A DNA stretch of 64,000 nucleotides from Apostichopus japonicus (taxonomy: Eukaryota > Echinodermata > Holothuroidea > Aspidochirotida > Stichopodidae). Positions 45,483-57,450 of the stretch are shown in pieces (within the stretch, counting starts at the first letter, position 1; each line of letters opens with the position of its first letter). Location: positions 23,589,265 through 23,653,264 of the forward strand of contig NC_092573.1 in NCBI RefSeq assembly GCF_037975245.1, in the 5' to 3' direction. Under the pieces are notes generated by a model. That model searched no databases. It had not been told where the DNA came from and was given only the letters and a program-made list of their open reading frames with translations. The position numbers and the translations under genes are program-made.

Positions 45483-46766
45483 GTAAGTTCCTCTTGTATA
45501 TGGTCATTTTCACAGTAAAGGGTGTAAATTGACGCACCCTGACACCAAAGTTTCAACATGATTTGTCATGAACATTTCCACCAGAATCATGTACATAAAT
45601 ATCTTAATTATCGGGGAAAACTACTTATGAAGCTTAAACTACATCATAAAGTATGAAAATAGTTGTGAATGTCCTGACAAGCTATCATGTGGCAAAGTGT
45701 CCTTGAATTGTGTCGCTTCATGAGGCCACTACTGACAAAAGGTCTTAAAATGCAAAGTTACACCATTTACTGTGAAAATGACCATTTGTCCAGGAGCAGA
45801 TAGGTTGTTGCTGCTGTTTAACATTTAAGGTGTGCCTGTATTCAATTGATTATGTCATTTTGGAACTCTCAGTTCTTCAGGAGTGATCAAAGATTGTCTA
45901 TTGTAAGTATAAGGCTCGTATTTTCAGGATGCCAAGGAGGGCTGCATCTGGCATTGTGAGGCTTGACGCCAGCCAACTAAAGGACCTGACAATGATCAAT
46001 GATTATACAGTATAGCTTGAGTACCCGCTCTGGGAGCTGGTAGCGAATGTATTCCTGGAACACCCATGGTCAGACTCCCTGTGTTCTAGAGATAGCAGAA
46101 GAGTGCAATCACTGAGCACCCAACAGCCCGGCAGTCAGGGAGTATCCTGTGATCGGGTATGCGAAGTGAAACCCCCCCCCCCTTCAGAGGTCTGGACCCC
46201 GATCTATGGTCTGACTTCTCACACGGAGGCCGCCGTTACTAACAATGTGCTCTACCCTTGTAATACATACAGTGTAGACACTGGAATTTGAACAGAAAAG
46301 GGGAAAAACACAGTATATGGGGAAATGTAATCACTACCATTAGAAAATACACATTGACAGTGTCAATGTTCACTTTAACCGTGCAGTTGCGTTCAAAATC
46401 CCAAACAGTCCTGCCTTTAGATGTGAATCAGCCGCTTGGTTTTCACTTGTATATTGTTTTTTTTTACTAACTCTGCCGAGTGCCGATACCTGCAAAATGT
46501 TCACAATATGTTTGGCACAAAATTGCCTGCAGCTATTGAAAAAAAATAGTACCACCATAACTCTGACACATAAGACAGTCCCAGAGTTAACAATGGAATT
46601 TTTGTGGTCAACCATATGTCAATGTACTCTAATTGTTATCTATCATTTCCTTTTTCAGGAGATAGTGTCACCATCACCAGTTTAAGTGCTACAGTGTAGT
46701 ACCATCAAACCTGATGCCATCTCTGTATGGGCCGAAGGATGACAAGTCTGTCAAGGGATTTCCAGC

Positions 46767-46943
46767 ATCTGGTATGGAGTAATACTCTTGATGGCCGTGT
46801 ACTATGCGCATGGGATCGAGTACCCCCCAGAGGCAGCCAACACTCTGGGATTCCTACAACGTTACATGATGAGTATCAAGAAAGAAGATGAGGGGCCAAA
46901 AATACCAACTCCAATACTGCGACTGCTTTCTGCATTGATATGA
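46767..46943 (+). pseudogene. Candidate C-terminal exon of the large element's gene
   Basis: Encodes IWYGVILLMAVYYAHGIEYP, PEAANTLGFLQRYMMSIKKE, then IPTPILRLLSALI and TGA. The hydrophobic stretch followed by YPxxxxxTLxFLQ is a recurrent ending of uncharacterised transposon-encoded proteins in animal genomes. The upstream sequence changes frame, so the copy is probably dead. Confidence 0.5.
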
Positions 46944-48099
46944 ATCAAATTTCCACAGCACAATGCATATTCCATATGACTGTGACTTTTGCAGGGGTAC
47001 TCGTCAAAGGCATTTTTTTCTCACTGCAGAAGCTTTGTCGACACCTCGAAATAGCTCATGCACATCAACCCAATATCGCAAAATGGGATCTTACAGAAAA
47101 CATATCCGTCGTTGCCACAATGCTCGGCATTCACAAGAACCTGAAGCTGAGGAACATAATGATTGCTTTGTGGTTGAGTTGCTTCATGAAGAAGAAATCC
47201 CATTTATTTGTTGAAGTCAAGTATATCTTATATTCTTGTAATATGTGGCTTATATGCAGCTGCATAATGATGGCAGAAACATTTGTAGAACATTACATTG
47301 CCTATAAAGTCAGAAGAACCACTGAGTGGTTAACCTTTTCACCAGGTGAAGAGAATTATTATCATGCTCTGGATACCATATAGGAGTGCTGGAAATATGT
47401 ACATTCCATTGAGGTATAAGGTAACTGCTACAAGATAAGCCAGAACAACATACATCAAAGCTTTCAGTGTTGGTTCACAAAAATTGTAGGTGGGATTGTA
47501 ATATCACACTGAATCGCAGTATACTAGTCGAATTAGCAGGGATGAGTAAATGACCACTACACAGCTTATAGTAAATGTAGGAGAAGTCTTTGAGAACACA
47601 TTGTTTCACCTGATTAATTTCACTTACATGCACTTGCATGTTTGAATATCTTGTGGTGTAGTGCAGTTGTTATTGAGTTATTCTTTAGTTTGTATTTCAT
47701 GATTGTGCATGTACAAAGCATACAGCATTTGGCCTAATCCCAACATTGCATTCCTCAGAGAACTGTTAAGTGATTGAATAATTCCACATTGTATATCAGC
47801 TCATTCTACAATTTTTGGATGTAAATCACAAAGCTGTTGTGATATGACGAAAGGTAATGTCTTTTTATTGTATTTCAGCATTTTGAATCTAATTGATATT
47901 TCATGCAATAGATAATTGACAAGATTTGTTTGTTTCGTGGTTTGCTGAATTTTAAAGTGAATAAAGTTATTTGCAAGTTGACAGAACATCATCAGACTTC
48001 TGACATTATTTTTAAGCAAAAATTGTACACATCTCACAATAGCTGCAACTTAATACTATTTTCTGGTCTTCATGGCTTCTGTGAACAGTAAAAAGTAAG

Positions 48100-48585
48100 A
48101 ACCTTCCAAAGAACTTTTGAGAACCATTTCAAAGGGGTTCCCCTGGGAACCATATTTGAAAAGGTTCTCGGTAGAACCTTAAGGGTTCTGCACACAGCTA
48201 CAAATTGAAAGAACCTTTTATGGTTCTGGTGAGAACCATTTCAAAGGGGTTCTCAAAAGAACCTTAGTCATAAAAGTTCTTGATAGAACCTTAGGGGTTC
48301 TGCATACGGGACAAAATGAAAGAACCTTTTATGGTTCTTTCGAGAACCATTCAAAGGGGTTCTCAAAAGAACCTTAGTCATAAAAGTTCTTGATAGAACC
48401 TTAGGGGTTCTGCATACGGGACAAAATGAAAGAACCTTTTATGGTTCTTTCGAGAACCATTTCGTAGGGTTCTTATTAGAACCATCATGAAAAGGGTTCT
48501 CGTTAAGAACCATTGAAGGTTCTGCATACGGGACAAGTCCAAGAACCAGTTTTGGTTCTATGTGGAACCATATTTTCTTAGAGTG
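48100..48585. repeat. Subterminal tandem repeats, ~110-bp unit, AGAACC/GGTTCT-rich
   Basis: Units from about 48251 and 48361 are nearly identical over 110 bp (shared TTCTGCATACGGGACAAAAT and TAGTCATAAAAGTTCTTG). Flanking units are more diverged. Each unit has several AGAACC or GGTTCT hexamers in both orientations. Probably the transposase-binding end of the 9.2-kb element. Confidence 0.85.
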
Positions 48586-48869
48586 TAGAGGGGGTGTGGG
48601 GGTGTGTCTCACCCCCAAACTTGGTAAAACTGACGATAGTTGGAAAAATGGAGTGCGTCTGTCGCACTCTAGTTTATCTTGGCCTATTCATATATTCCTG
48701 TGATAGTGAATGACCTAAAAAAATTCGGTCAAAATTGACCTTTTAATCAGTCATATTTACCACGTTTTCCTTGCCACTTTGAGAAATTGTATCTCGCGAT
48801 TCTTATACTCCACCATACAAAACTTCGTGTGATTTTGAATACTCCAAAACAATACCTAATAGAACTACC

Positions 48870-49175
48870 GTCATCGGCGTAGGAGCCCAATTTGAATTTT
48901 TTTTGGGAGGGGGGCGGGGGGCTGTAACGACTTGCCCGAAAAATCTAACCAAAATTTTTCGCGCGTTAATGTTAATGTGCATATCATATAGGCATGCATC
49001 GGTTCTTACATCGCATGCCAATAACATACAATCATTTTCCGTCGTTACAATATTAATGGTAATAATAGTATAAGTTTAACCATTAAAAAACACATTGCAA
49101 ATTATCTTTCTTTCAGTAGGTGCCCGAAAAGTTATCAGCATATTGCCCGAATTTTCACAAACATATTTGGTTGGG
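48870..49175. mobile_element. Truncated copy of the intron-2 hAT-type MITE family
   Basis: Starts CATCGGCGTAGGAGCCCAAT and contains GTAACGACTTGCCCGAAAAA and GTGCCCGAAAAGTTATCAGC, as in 22758-23186, but the right terminus is missing. The orthologous position in copy 2 (59040-59355) has the same truncation, so the loss predates the duplication. Confidence 0.75.
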
Positions 49176-50099
49176 GGTGCATAATAACTTTGTGGAGTGA
49201 GTGCCAGTGGGTACAAATGTATCGAAAAAAGTTCGGAACAAAAGTGCAGTCGCGAAAGATGGGGTGTCTCACTGACACTGACCGTATCGTTGACGAGTAG
49301 CGGGGGGGGGGGGGTGAAGGCAGCAGTCGGAATTTTCTTGCTTCAAAACCCATCCAGTTGGATTTTCAGCCACTACACCCACTCCCCCCAATCATCAGGC
49401 CTTACGTCCCTGGTTACAGGTGGCACCAGTATATAGTTACTGTACTATAGCTATGAGTATCGGCTGCACGAGTTACGGTTTGGTTATCCCTGCCACCGAC
49501 GGTCGTTTTCTATATTCAAGTATAAATGATCAAGTAACACATGCATTTCATCCTGACTCCCGACGACTATATCCTCTGCAAATATCGGCTTATTTTTGTC
49601 ACCAGTTATTTCAATTTTTGTTTTGTTTTTTTTGTTGATGAAATAATGTCGAAATTTATTTGCCAAATGGTAACTACATCATCTGAATTTTCAGGGGATC
49701 ATTCAAATCTTGACTATTTAAATTAACATTTGACCATTTGCCTGGCCTTTTGTGTTTGTGTGGTTGCAGGTTATTAATAATACATTTAAAGTATCAAACT
49801 GAGAGGGCTGATGTTTTTTACCCTCCAATAATAAGGTATCCAAACTGCAAAAGGGCGGGGGAGGGGACGGGACGAAATGCATTAGGGTCCCTATCTACAA
49901 AACATACCGGGAAACCTGTCGTTCCGTTCTGCCCACTCCCCGTCATATACGCAATCCCACCGTATAATGTCAAATTTATATAAATTGAATAAAAAATAAT
50001 AAAGAGAAAAGCATATTTTCAGTATTACCAGATCTAGCTCCAACAAGATGTAAGTTGAAAATTATTTTTTGGGTTGGCAAGCTCAGGAGCGCAATGTTA

Positions 50100-50942
50100 A
50101 ATATGAAAGATGCGGGTGGGCTGGTATAATTTCTCAAGATTGGTTACTCTGCTGTTCTCATATTTGGCGTGCGGCTTCCTTATAATTAGTACAAGAACCC
50201 TATTCTTTTGGTAGAGGTCAAATGTCATTTTGTGGTCAGGAGAGGGCAAAATGTAAAAATCTCAAAAGCGCTGTATATCCAGAACCTAAAAACGAGAGGA
50301 GCTGATATATGCATGGTAGGACAGCCTTACATAATGTAACTTTTTTTTTGCATAATTTGGTGCAGGCCAGAGTTCATTTAAGGTCACCAGGGGACAAAAC
50401 TTGAAATCCTTGTAAACACGATATATATAAGAAACTTTATTGGGTCTCATATTTTGTTTTTGGCTTCCCAATAATGAGTACATGTACCTTATTGTTTTTG
50501 GTGGAGGTCAAAAGGTCATTGGGGCTCATCAAAGTTCACACTCTTTAAAACCATATAAATACATACCTTGTAAACACGATAACCTAAGATAGTTTACATC
50601 ACTTAGCTCATATTTGCCATGTGTCTTTCCTACAGTGAGTACAAGAACCCTATAATTTTGGGTGGGTCAAAGGTAATTTGGGGTCAGCAGAGGTCCAAAT
50701 GACAAAAAACGAAGTTATACTTCATCTTGAGAACTTTACCTTCACTGAAACACATGTATGCATGATAGATTATACCCAAATGATAAGTCAAATTACTGCA
50801 CAATTTGTTATTTGGTGAAAGTTCACATAAGGTTGGCAGAAGTCAAACCCTGCGACATTTCCGAACGGTCAGGTCTCAATAAAGATGTGAATCTTAACTA
50901 AACACTTTTGCTGATTTGACTTCCCCATGTGTAGTCGAACCT
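50100..50942 (+). repeat. Degenerate ~190-bp tandem repeats, copy 1
   Basis: Three to four diverged units share ACAAGAACCCTAT-type, GGTGGAGGTCAAAGGTCA-type and CCTTGTAAACACGATA-type segments. Non-coding. The same array in copy 2 starts at about 60240 and is split by a hAT element. Confidence 0.7.
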
Positions 50943-51892
50943 CCTTGCTGTTTTAGGTGGAGGTCAAAGGTCGGCTAAGGCACATTCGGGATGAACTGCA
51001 GCCAGGGTTATAATTTGCAAACTACCGTACTCTTGGGCTGCAAATTATGTAATGTATTTAAAATGAAGTAACCGCTGAGGGGGGTGTTTCCCTCTGGTTT
51101 CCAAAGGTAACTGGCAATTTGCCATAATGATTACGTACTGCTTCTGCTGCACATTTACGAGTCATAGTGGTTTTACAAACATGGAAATTGATACTTTTCA
51201 TCCAAAACAAGAGTACTTAATTATGAAAATCGGCACTTGTCAGATTTACCACAGAAGTGGACAGAGATATTTGCTTCACGACTCCCTTTCCCCGGCCCAT
51301 GTCCTCCGTTAAAGGAAGACATGAGATATAAGCTGTGTTAACTAAATAACCTGAAATAGAAATCATCACGATCTGGCTTTAATTTGTGCGCGTGCTCCTG
51401 CAGTGTTTTGTTCACAACAATTATGATGATAACATTGAAGCATGAAAACTTCTATTCAAGACGCAAATATTGTAAAAAAGCAACAGACGGGAAATGCATT
51501 GAACAAGACTTTTTGTTTTATAAAACCGTCAACCGTAGCAAACTTTGAGTTTTGAACAAATATATGTAATGCTATAGTCAGCGTTGGTAAGAAAAACGTA
51601 CTGTAGAGTCCAAACGTCCCTTTGTAGCCCATATAGGCCTACTAACGAGGAACCAACACATCGAAAAGATTTGACGAACAACTGTGTAAGGTAAGTTGTA
51701 GTTTTTATCGGAATACTGTGGTCCAATAGAAAACGCCAAGGTGATAAATTTGGTTGGTTTTGAATTAACACTAACTTTTGTTAATAAGACTTAAATAAGA
51801 CCGAATCAACCCAATTTACTAGTACGAAGCTGTCATCATCTTTGAGAGAGCAAAGCAATCTATTGTCTCCACCAAAAAACATGGCGCTATGA
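50943..51892. other. Junction region between the two duplication copies
   Basis: About 950 bp with no gene recognised. It should correspond to sequence beyond the point where copy 2 is interrupted at 62597, or to unique spacer. Short open frames lack motifs. Confidence 0.4.
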
Positions 51893-52814
51893 CCGTAATG
51901 ATATGACCAGGATTCGCACCTGCAAACCTTAGATTGCAAGTCCATTGCCATAACCTCTTGTCCACAATGCTTTACAAATTTATTTTACACTTTCCATTGA
52001 CACCACGTTATTTAGTTCTTTTCATGAAGGAGGGCTATCATGGATATTTATTCTATGATTACAAGGTAACTTTTGGGTAGGGGAGGGGTACCTGGACAGA
52101 ATGTTAGGGGTTGGGGAGGGGTGCTCTCAGGCCCTCTGCGAGTTGTATAATCAATGAGTCAGGATCACATTAGACTTGTAGAAGTAAACATCTCATGCTC
52201 GCCTGGTAGCAGCTTTACTGTAGCTTAACCTTTAACAATGGTAGTAAAGAACTGGACGAAACTGGACCAAAAATTGTGAAATTAAGAAAAATCGGGATGA
52301 ATGCATGAACATTGTATGTAATATTTTTCTAAGTAACTATAGCAACAGCTTCGAAAATCTATTGCATTTCATGGAACATCACAAAATAATAAACAGAAAG
52401 TTTTCAAAGTATCTCTGAGTTTTTTGTTTTTGTTTCAAAGTTTGGTTTTTGGTGTTTGTGTGCGGTGTTGGTGGGGAGGGGGGGGGGTGGGATGTGTGGC
52501 GTGAGTATGAAAATGATTATCCTTTTGGTTTTCCTAATGGATTTACCAATCGATTCTTCATCATCATTTACCAGTGAGATTATAAATTTCTCATAATATT
52601 CTCATTGTTACGTGTTCAGTCTAAATTTAAATACTTATATTCTTGGATTTTTAAAGTTTTCATAATTAATATGAATTCTTAAGATATTTTCCAGAAACCT
52701 GTTCGACAGGGCATGGTCTTTTTTGACTTGATCTTAGGCATTGAATTATGTTCTTCAAATATATATATAGGGCGGCCTACTAATAAAGGGGTACAAATTC
52801 TGTTTCTTAAGAAA

Positions 52815-52883
52815 CATACGGACATACGGTGGAGGCTGAAAGTTTTTTCACTGTTCTTGATTTTCCAACTCATTACGATATTC

Positions 52884-52885
<2 letters not shown>
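52815..52885 (+). mobile_element. Internally deleted SINE copy
   Basis: Keeps the ACGGTGGAGGCTG end and CTGTTCTTGATT tail of the 29590 SINE, but about 70 bp including box A and most of box B is gone. The deletion breakpoints share only AC. Confidence 0.7.

Positions 52886-52972
<87 letters not shown>
52886..52972. repeat. (TA)n microsatellite
   Basis: About 85 bp of TA repeats directly after the SINE remnant. Confidence 0.9.
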
Positions 52973-52976
<4 letters not shown>

Positions 52977-53112
52977 TACATGAATACATAACCCACATTC
53001 TTCCTGTTTCGGATAACCTACCTATAGGCGGCCTTTCCAACTCTTCTAACACCGTCTGGAAGTTTCACTGATACAGTGTATGTTACATCATATTTATATA
53101 ATATAGAAAGTA

Positions 53113-53163
<51 letters not shown>

Positions 53164-53585
53164 ATGTACAATGTCAATATTTATTTTCTGACCTTGATGA
53201 CGTATTCAAAGTAACAGGGGAATTCTTCTCTGTTTCCCCAACTACAAAAGATTCAATGCACTCAGCCGTGCAGTCTTGCTGGGCCTTAAACATGTATAGT
53301 TGTAGTAATGTTGTAGAGACTATATTACATATAATTGTAACTACAAGACTTAAAAGTGAGTAGTCATAGAACTAGCTTATTCATATCCATTTCGACGATT
53401 GATATTTTTAAGCAATTTGTAATGTTTGTATAATATTTTGACTTGGAGAGTCGAATACTCTACAAAGACGTAAACAAAACCACGGAACATCGATACATTT
53501 GAGCTGCTTGCGTTGAACTATTTTATAATGTGTAGGACCATATAATAGGACGTATAGTTGTAAGTCCAAGCCGTAACAATACCGT

Positions 53586-53624
<39 letters not shown>

Positions 53625-54279
53625 CAAGGGCGGCGGAAGCACTTTTAATCTGGGGGGGGGGGCACCGACATCAAAGGGCACTTTGCAGAAATTCGATTGG
53701 AGTGATGCAGCCTTATATTTAGTACCCTTTATAACTCTTATTGTATTATCTTATTTGCGTATACACATTACTCCATCAACACCCCCCCTCCCCCAAGGAA
53801 AATATGCATACTAGCACTGCTATATCCAATGTGCAAATTGGGAAACAAGGAACAAGTTTTCTTTTGAGACAAAGTGAGGTGAAATCATGCTAGTTGCCAA
53901 TGTATAGAATCTTCCGAATTAGAGTTTATTTCTTGTCAATATCTTAACAATTTTTTTCCATTCGAAATAGCTTTGAGTTTGACCCACAGAAATTCATTAA
54001 AAGTCAGGGGCGTAGCCAGGATTTGCAAAGTTGTATGCACGACTATCTGAGCGGAGCGCCACCATTGGTTGGCGCGGAGCGTACAAGAAAATTTTTGGTT
54101 TTACAAACCCCTCAGATGGCTGGAAACGGCCCTTCCCGAGTGTTCATTCTGGTTCCCTGGCCTCTTGCTAACTTGAGACACCTCAATTTTTATGTAGAAA
54201 AAGGGCACATTTTTAACCTGAGGAAAAGTGGGGGGGGGGGGGCACGTGCCCCCTGTGCCCCCCGGTTCCGCCGCCCTTA
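53625..54279. mobile_element. GC-rich hAT-type repeat complex in (TA)n, copy 2 only
   Basis: Inverted termini AAGGGCGGCGGAA (left) and TTCCGCCGCCCTT (right), between two TA tracts. A nested element start, CAGGGGCGTAGCCAGG at about 54006, is followed by the GCGGAGCGCCACCATTGG module and TTCCCGAGTG segment, also present at 60650-60800 and 62780-62890. No coding capacity. Confidence 0.65.

Positions 54280-54357
<78 letters not shown>
54280..54357. repeat. (TA)n microsatellite
   Basis: About 78 bp of TA repeats separating the GC-rich repeat complex from the Penelope fragment. Confidence 0.95.
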
Positions 54358-54360
<3 letters not shown>

Positions 54361-54978
54361 GAAAAATAGTAAAGTTTGCTAGTGCTAATGATAAAGAAAA
54401 GAAACACGACGTTTCGGGTATAAACCCTTTAACAAAGTGAGCAAAAAGACTACTAAAACTGTAAACAGCGAACGAAGAAAGATAAAATGGTCCAATGCAC
54501 ACACATGAAAGAAGCGAAAAGTAGCAGGGTAAAAGGACTTACAACAAATTGAATTTAGAGTTTAAACCATAAGGGGATAAGGTGCCAAGTCGGAAAATTA
54601 GTCTATTTTCGGATTTAAGACGATCGATATCAGTGCCTTTGGGGGACAGAGCACACGTAACTGAAAAGTCAGTGGGAGGGGGAATTGAAGTGAGAGGCAA
54701 CAGGGTACCTGCAAATATGTCACCTCAAATACTATGCTTCGTATCACTGGCCCTAAAAACTCTTTTATAATCAAACATCACTTTTCTTGTATTTCCACTA
54801 ATGTAATTTATGTTATCATATGTAAACGTTGTAATTTACTTTACATAGGTGAAACCAAGCGAAGACTGGCAGACCGTATTACCGAACACTTACGCTCCAT
54901 CAAATCCAAGTTTCCTGGTTACCCTGTTGCCTCTCACTTCAATTCCCCCTCCCCCTGTAAGATCACTGACTCTTTCAG
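54358..54978 (+). mobile_element. Penelope-like element fragment abutting exon A of copy 2
   Basis: The left part has an antisense degenerate hammerhead-like segment (ACGTTTCGGGTATAAACCC at about 54409). The right part encodes HHFSCISTNVIYVIICKRCN, LLYIGETKRRLADRITEHLR, a GIY-YIG endonuclease. Homology to copy 1 begins at CTCTTTCAG, the acceptor of exon A, so the element ends or was broken exactly there. Confidence 0.8.
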
Positions 54979-54994
54979 ATCCAGACTATTTTAA
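54734..54994 (+). pseudogene. Penelope-like GIY-YIG endonuclease fragment
   Basis: Conserved VIYVIICKRCNLLYIGETKR and RITEHLRSIKSKFPGYPVAS. The N-terminal reverse transcriptase is absent; the frame runs past the element end into the host exon and stops at TAA. Confidence 0.8.
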
Positions 54995-55028
54995 CCATGT
55001 CGTACTACGATAATGCTGGGTTCATTAT
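54979..55028 (+). CDS. PPxY membrane gene copy 2, exon A
   Basis: Encodes [16 protein letters not shown]; acceptor TCTTTCAG lies at the junction with the Penelope fragment; donor GTGAGT. Confidence 0.45.
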
Positions 55029-56764
55029 GTGAGTATCTATACCGACTATTTTAAACAGTTCCCGGTAACTACCGTATCATTGTTTTTCCATCTTTCTTTC
55101 ATTGTACTGTATGTATCTCAAACCATCGGGATCTATAGGCGTCTGACTTTATTTTAGGTGCATATTTTTAAACGTTGAAATCTCAATTACCTTATCAAAG
55201 AAAAGGAATCCACAAATAATATTATTTAATAGTGCGCGTTTGGCTGTTGGGTGTGGTACATTCATATTTTCCCCTCAAAATTAGTTATAAGCACAACCTT
55301 AAAGGCATTGAAGACTCGCCCCAAACCGCGTGCCTCCCTCTGAAAAAACAGTTTCCGTTGCTTGCAAGTAAAGCTTTCTGCTTGTCGCTACAAAATGCAG
55401 ACAGTAATGAAACATGATACATTGTTATCTTTAGCTGGACCTGAGATGTCCATCGCTGTATCGTTTGTACACTGTGCTGTGGGTACTGACCGCTGCCGTA
55501 TTTACTGACTGTACACTAGTGTCTGTACCGACTGTAGCAAGCTGTGTGTGTATTTTCTGTGATCGATGGTGGTGTCTAACACTTCTGTTACACCTCATTC
55601 GAAACTAGATCAGATTACCGGTAGAGACGTTTCTTTGTGCGCGAGTCTTTACATCCTTTAATTAAGCGTCAGTGTGTAACTCAGTATATGTCTTCACTAT
55701 GTGTAGTATCTGTTCTTGTAGGGAATGGTGATACACACCTGACGATGATCACACAGTCACAGTCCCGATGCAAGGGGACTGGGGTTGGAAGCGGATCAGT
55801 CGTTCAGTAGTTTGGTTTGGTGGTGTCTAACACTTCTGTTACACCTCCTTCGAAACTAGGTCAGATTACCGGTAGAGACGTTTCTTTGTGCGCGAGTCTT
55901 TACATCCTTTAATTAAGCGTCAGTGTGTAACTCAGTATTCTGAGTACTTTTCTTAAAAAGTGTGTCTTTAAACTTCCAAGCGACGGTCATTATTGATGCA
56001 GACGTCACGAGCAATCTGTTTGGCTGAAAACTCCGTAATTGCAAACCTGTTTGGGGAAAAAAATCGTGGCCGGGAAAAACCGGGTGACTTCCGGTATAAC
56101 CGTGAGAGTTGATTATAGGTCTGGTATGTCCATCCAGACCCACACCCCTCCCCTAAATGAGAGTCGCATTCAAGGAACCGACAACCTAACCATAAATTCA
56201 TCCTCCTCCAGCCCGTCCACAAAAGGTTGATAACCTTAAAAAAATCAGTCTGGGCTGGAAAAATTGGAATTTGCTCCTCCCCTCCACCATTGAAATAGTG
56301 TGCGGCATTTCACTGACATCATTATCATCCATGTTTTGTATTTTTACAGTGTTCAGCTTTGTTGTAAATGTTAGCCTTTCGGTGACTCACTCACTGAATT
56401 CTTCATCTCTTTGCAGTTTTATTGTCATACTGGTTGTGGTAAAGGTGTTGATATATTCGCTCTGGATTTATGCTAGGTGCACTAGGAAAAATCGAGTACA
56501 AAGGCGTACACTCGTTGTCGTCCAACAACCAACTCAAACCGTGGTAAGTCTATATGGAACGCCAATACCGACAAATATAAAACATATATGGCTGCTTCAA
56601 TTAGGAATTAATGCTTCATGTATACACTATGACTGGAAGGCATTATTATCACGCAGACTGAGGATCTCGTTTGTAACAAGGTGGGCAATTTTGAGCATCT
56701 CAAGTAATGTCAAAGTTATGAAGTACCCCAGCTCGCAAACCTTTGCATGAGTAATTATATACTA

Positions 56765-56795
<31 letters not shown>

Positions 56796-57450
56796 ATCTA
56801 TCTATCCATTCATCCATCCATCCATCCATCCATCCATCCATCCATCCATCCATCCATCCATCCATCCATCCATCCATCCATCCATCCATCCATCCATCCA
56901 TCCATCCATCCATCCATCCATCCATCCATCCATCCATCCATCCATCCATCCATCCATCCATCCATCCATCCATCCATCCATCCATCCATCCATCCATCCA
57001 TCCATCCATCCATCCATCCATCCATCCATCCATCCATCCATCCATCCATCCATCCATCCATCCATCCATCCATCCATCCATCCATCCATCCATCCATCCA
57101 TCCATCCATCCATCCATCCATCCATCCATCCATCCATCCATCCATCCATCCATCCATCCATCCATCCATCCATCCATCCATCCATCCATCCATCCATCCA
57201 TCCATCCATCCATCCACCCATTCATCCATCCATCCATCCATTTGGCTATCTATATAATTTGTTTTTTTACTCATTGCAGGTTCAAGGCGTAGAGAACCCA
57301 ATGTACCCAGTAGCTCATGGTGGAGTATGGCATGGCCCCTATCCATCCAATGCACCCCCCGGTGTTATTCCCCAAGACTTACCACCGAGATACGAAGAGA
57401 GAGCAAAGACCACGGGGGTGTCCATGCCACAAGAAAACCTTACGGCATAG
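54979..57450 (+). CDS. Small single-pass membrane protein with PPxY tail, copy 2 (3' exons)
   Basis: Paralogue of 34920-36753 with exons 54979-55028, 56417-56543 and 57280-57450. The helix [20 protein letters not shown] is identical. The tail differs: [20 protein letters not shown], then [20 protein letters not shown] and a stop; it lacks 14 codons present in copy 1. All splice sites and phases are intact and changes keep the PPRY motif, consistent with purifying selection, although upstream sequence is replaced by a Penelope fragment, so whether this copy has a promoter or 5' exons is unclear. Intron 2 contains a ~430-bp (ATCC)n array ending about 40 bp before the exon C acceptor. Confidence 0.55.
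56417..56543 (+). CDS. PPxY membrane gene copy 2, exon B (transmembrane)
   Basis: 127 nt, same phase as copy 1; one visible coding change near the end (VVQQPTQTV versus VVQHPTQTV). Confidence 0.65.
56775..57240. repeat. (ATCC)n tetranucleotide array, ~430 bp
   Basis: About 100 perfect CATC-phase tetranucleotides from about 56809, preceded by a (CTGT)n/(CTAT)n stretch. The paralogous intron in copy 1 has only about 30 bp of similar sequence (36475-36505). Long open frames on both strands here are artefacts of the repeat. Confidence 0.97.
57280..57450 (+). CDS. PPxY membrane gene copy 2, exon C (tail)
   Basis: 171 nt ending in TAG. Several amino-acid differences from copy 1, but LPPRYEE is unchanged. 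Acceptor TCATTGCAG. Confidence 0.65.
   Translation, partial: VQGVENPMYPVAHGGVWHGPYPSNAPPGVIPQDLPPRYEERAKTTGVSMPQENLTA

Larger units (their letters stand above)
39341..48585. mobile_element. Large TA-flanked DNA element, 9,245 bp, AGAACC-rich ends
   Basis: Copy 2 reads CGTCGCTAGAGGG at about 58751; copy 1 reads CGTCGCTA, then 9,245 bp, then TAGAGGG, so the insertion duplicated TA. Ends are inverted: both begin CACTCTAAGAAAA read inward. Both subterminal regions (39341-39540 and 48100-48585) are packed with AGAACC/GGTTCT. The interior holds coding relics (43394-43530, 45387-45482, 46767-46943) that look like a spliced, decayed transposon gene of the kind found in uncharacterised vertebrate and invertebrate transposons, plus a LINE fragment (45076-45246). 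Superfamily not assigned; a TA duplication excludes hAT and Harbinger. It may be a decayed autonomous copy. Confidence 0.85.

Noticed and set aside
46940-47383. 147-codon open frame in the large element
   Set aside because: It overlaps the end of the candidate C-terminal exon in another frame and shows no recognisable domain.
48100-48585. Heat-shock elements or steroid receptor sites from repeated AGAACC/GGTTCT
   Set aside because: Spacing and sequence do not fit nGAAnnTTCn arrays or AGAACA palindromes consistently, and the motifs are confined to transposon ends.
39341-48585. Polinton/Maverick or virus-derived element
   Set aside because: Target duplication is 2 bp (TA), not 6 bp, and no polymerase B, capsid or packaging gene is visible.
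56747-57355. Open frames on both strands encoding (HPSI)n or (WMDG)n
   Set aside because: Artefacts of the (ATCC)n array, whose 4-bp period keeps all frames open.
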